DNA from: Candidatus Melainabacteria bacterium
GTDB lineage: Bacteria; Cyanobacteriota; Vampirovibrionia; Obscuribacterales; Obscuribacteraceae
Direction of reading: 5' to 3'
Length of the DNA stretch: 64,000 nt
Assembly (NCBI GenBank): GCA_003151275.1
Contig: PLXC01000159.1
Span: 343,998 to 407,997 of the forward strand
Both the position numbers and the translations under genes were made by a program. Below are positions 62,100 to 64,000 of the stretch, in pieces. Within the stretch, counting starts at the first letter, position 1, and each line of letters begins with the position of its first letter. The notes under the pieces were generated by a model. It worked only from the letters and a program-made list of their open reading frames with translations, had not been told where the DNA came from and made no database searches.

Positions 62100-63146
62100 A
62101 TGAAAGTAAGTTTCGAAGACATCGTCCATTCCATTGTTCGATTGGACGTGCCCATAAAACCCAATGGCGACATTCTCGAATCGGAAGGAGTGCTTAATCC
62201 AGCCTCTGCTATAGATAGACAGGGTAATTTATTGTTGTATCCACGAGTGGTAGCGCCTGGAAACGAGTCCCGCGTCGGCATTATGAGAGCCGTAGAGAAG
62301 GCTGGAAAATTAGAGATTCAACGACTTGGCTATGCATTGGTTCCACAGGAAGAATGCGAACTAGGTGGTGCTCTGGGTCAAGGTTGCGAAGATCCAAGAG
62401 CCGTGTACATCGATGACATCGATCGATACGTTATGACCTACACCGCATATGGTGCTCAGGGACCGCGCATTGCTGTCGCTATTTCCAATGATGGTTATGA
62501 TTGGAAACGCCTCGGTTTGGTGCAATTTCCTACTGATCAAGGCGACAACAAGGATGCGTCCTTTTTTCCGGAACCAGTACGTTCTCCAAATGGAGTTCTC
62601 TCTCTGGCAATGGAACACCGTCCCATGACAGTAGCGCCAGAAGACGAACTAAACAGCATCGACTCCGTTCTGTCACAACCAGCAGAACAAAGACCTGGCA
62701 TTTACATGGCGTACGTTGCTTTGGAAGCTGTTAAAAAAGATTTGTCGAACATAACCAAGTTTTCTGAGTCACTGCAGGTGATGTCACCAGGAGGAGATTG
62801 GGGACTTGTCAAAATCGGCGGAGGAACACCGCCTGTGCGAATAAAAGAGGGTTGGCTGAGCATTTTTCACGGTGTTGATGCCGTGCCAACCGCAACTGGC
62901 ACAGACACGATGCGCTATAGCGCCGGAATTCTTATTAGGGACGCAGAGTTTCCCCATCGAATCGTCTATAGATCTTTGAAGCCACTGTTTGTGCCAGAAA
63001 CGCGAGAAGAGTTAAAGGGCACAGTCAACAACGTTGTGTTTCCCACCTCGCTCGTTTCTCGAGGTGACATTGGACCGAGAGTCTTTGACATCTACTATGG
63101 TATGGCTGATTACTGCATCGGCCGAATCCGACTAACTCTTACCTGA
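62100..63146 (+). CDS. GH130-type glycoside phosphorylase
   Basis: 348 aa. GH130 enzymes phosphorolyse beta-1,2- or beta-1,4-linked mannosides, releasing mannose-1-phosphate. Seen: GCEDPRAVYIDD near 100 with the catalytic-type Asp, TYTAYG, IAVAISNDGYDWKR, KDASFFPEPV near 160, GGGTPPVRIKEGWLSIFHG (phosphate-binding region) near 240, and a five-bladed-propeller end DIYYGMADYCIGRIRL. Length is normal. No signal peptide, so intracellular. No Shine-Dalgarno precedes the ATG (possible leaderless start). More AT-rich than the upstream gene cluster. Exact linkage specificity is unknown. Confidence 0.88.
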   Translation: MKVSFEDIVHSIVRLDVPIKPNGDILESEGVLNPASAIDRQGNLLLYPRVVAPGNESRVGIMRAVEKAGKLEIQRLGYALVPQEECELGGALGQGCEDPRAVYIDDIDRYVMTYTAYGAQGPRIAVAISNDGYDWKRLGLVQFPTDQGDNKDASFFPEPVRSPNGVLSLAMEHRPMTVAPEDELNSIDSVLSQPAEQRPGIYMAYVALEAVKKDLSNITKFSESLQVMSPGGDWGLVKIGGGTPPVRIKEGWLSIFHGVDAVPTATGTDTMRYSAGILIRDAEFPHRIVYRSLKPLFVPETREELKGTVNNVVFPTSLVSRGDIGPRVFDIYYGMADYCIGRIRLTLT

Positions 63147-63338
63147 GTTGTTCGAAAGCTCATTGCATAGCAGGTTCCAAGCACCAAAATCATTTGGTTA
63201 AAGGATCGATTTAGTTGCAACTATCGGCGGTGCCGGGTGCAACCTATTTGGGTGGTGCTTTCCAGATCAAAGATTTTGCCCTAGACGGCATTGTCGTACC
63301 CCTTGATCTGAATCATCCGTTAAGTTGCCCATTCGGCA

Positions 63339-63848
63339 CTAGTCGTAATTAAGCTGGCGCCACCGCTGGCAAAGATTTCGCGACGCGCTTTGCCAATCAG
63401 GAAAATCAAACTTGAAATTTTCCGCTGTCAGAACGCCTGGGATGACTCGTCGACTCTTAAGTATCAGCTCTGTTTCTGAACCAAGGAACATTGCTCCTAT
63501 TTCGATCATCCACTCCATCGACGGCAACCCGATTGGGGAGCCCCAAGCAGATCTCAGTGTACGCATGAAATCGGCATTGGTTAAGGGATTTGGAGCAGCC
63601 ATGTTGACCACACCGGCAATTTGATCGTTCATGATTATGTAGTCAATCGCCCTGGTAAAGTCCAAATCTGTTATCCAGGATATGTATTGTTTGCCATCAC
63701 CATTTTGACCACCAAGACCAAAGCGCACCAAACGCAAGATGGTATCAAATGGACCACCGGAATCAGGACTCATAACAATTGAGGTGCGCAGTAAAACCTT
63801 TCGTGCACATCCACAAAACGTGTACAAATCCATGGAGTTTTTATACAT
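63339..63848 (-). pseudogene. 5'-truncated SDR epimerase (TIGR01777/YfcH type) remnant
   Basis: 169 codons remain. From residue about 17 the sequence matches the second half of the YfcH-type SDR family (VLLRTSIVMSPDSGG; FGLGGQNGDGKQYISWI; DLDFTRAIDYII; NMAAPNPLTNADFMRTL) and a DUF1731-like C-terminus (SETELILKSRRVIPGVL; FKFDFPDW). The Rossmann nucleotide-binding first half (about 120-130 residues) is absent: upstream of residue ~17 the frame becomes unrelated and no GxxGxxG is found on any frame to the window end. The break point near 63800 lies by direct repeats TTTATACATAT (about 63839 and 63881) and ACGTGTA (about 63818 and 63870), suggesting rearrangement. A split gene or assembly join is also possible. 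Confidence 0.65.
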
Positions 63849-64000
63849 ATGATTTCCGTATGGTCAAAGACGTGTATAACTTTATACATATTTTTGGACA
63901 AACAATGGCCTTTGGACAGAAACAAACCCTATAACGGACTCCCGGCACCCATACTGCAAGCGCGTTTTTCTCGAACAGGTCGGCAAACAGGCACACGGCC

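Noticed and set aside
62444..62462. ACACC-GCATAT-GGTGC inside the GH130 gene, and GTCACC-ATATAT-GGTGAC inside the MocR gene (37560)
   Set aside because: Both fit the palindrome pattern but lie within confident coding sequence, so they were not counted as members. They also serve as a warning about the chance rate.
1..64000. tRNA, rRNA, insertion sequences, prophage and integron elements
   Set aside because: I scanned intergenic parts for T-loop-like GTTCGANTC stretches, terminal inverted repeats with transposase frames and phage genes, and saw none. A proper tRNA/IS search was not possible.

Overview
The window looks like a bacterial chromosome of roughly balanced GC. It carries no plasmid, phage, insertion-sequence, rRNA, tRNA or CRISPR signal that I can recognise. 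Gene content suggests a non-photosynthetic relative of cyanobacteria (Vampirovibrionia/Melainabacteria, perhaps Obscuribacterales): a PPK2 polyphosphate kinase, a DUF4388-type regulator, many peptidases, glycogen/oligosaccharide enzymes, and many orphan proteins with low-complexity or repeat segments. That placement is inference from gene style and needs a database search.

Layout. 1-4.5 kb: the tail of a sensor histidine kinase, then three orphan genes, the last an alpha/beta-hydrolase with an N-terminal RDPNSGR repeat. 4.7-7.0 kb: two paralogous unknown genes on the minus strand. 7.4-10.9 kb: an opine-dehydrogenase-like gene, a divergent ketol-acid reductoisomerase homologue with altered active-site residues, and panC. 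11-15.6 kb: a repeat-rich orphan, an exported double retropepsin-like protein, and a small unknown gene. 15.5-16.5 kb is gene-free and holds a 47-bp tandem array with regularly spaced GATC sites. 16.4-21 kb: an apparent operon of a dephospho-CoA kinase fused to a Cys-rich segment, 56 consecutive prolines, a membrane anchor and an outer domain; then ppk2, an OsmC-methyltransferase fusion, and a small membrane protein. 21-28.7 kb: small exported proteins, a phospholipase-D-like protein, an S9 peptidase, a TPR protein and a 56-aa membrane protein. 29-31.8 kb: a purple-acid-phosphatase-like enzyme and proline iminopeptidase. 32-37.8 kb: a DUF4388 protein, an HDAC-like deacetylase overlapping a Dam-type methylase, and a MocR regulator. 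38-44.2 kb: an unknown HEFRH protein, a small membrane protein, an acyl-CoA dehydrogenase and an M4 metallopeptidase. 45.4-57 kb: four M1 aminopeptidases in a row (one frameshifted). 57-63.1 kb: an FMN/Fe-S glutamate-synthase-like protein, a small membrane protein, a glycogen-debranching-type enzyme and a GH130 phosphorylase. The window ends in a 5'-truncated SDR epimerase.

How the genes may work together. Up to nine peptidases or peptidase-like genes, plus a glutamate-synthase-like enzyme and an acyl-CoA dehydrogenase, suggest a lifestyle based on peptides and other organic matter. PanC, CoaE and the reductoisomerase homologue point to coenzyme A synthesis. PPK2 points to polyphosphate use.

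Two patterns cut across these regions. Genes fall into two styles: G/C-ending, apparently codon-selected genes, and more AT-rich ones. Many intergenic stretches next to the first class carry a palindrome of the form GGCACC-NNATNN-GGTGCC, which may mark an unrecognised regulon.
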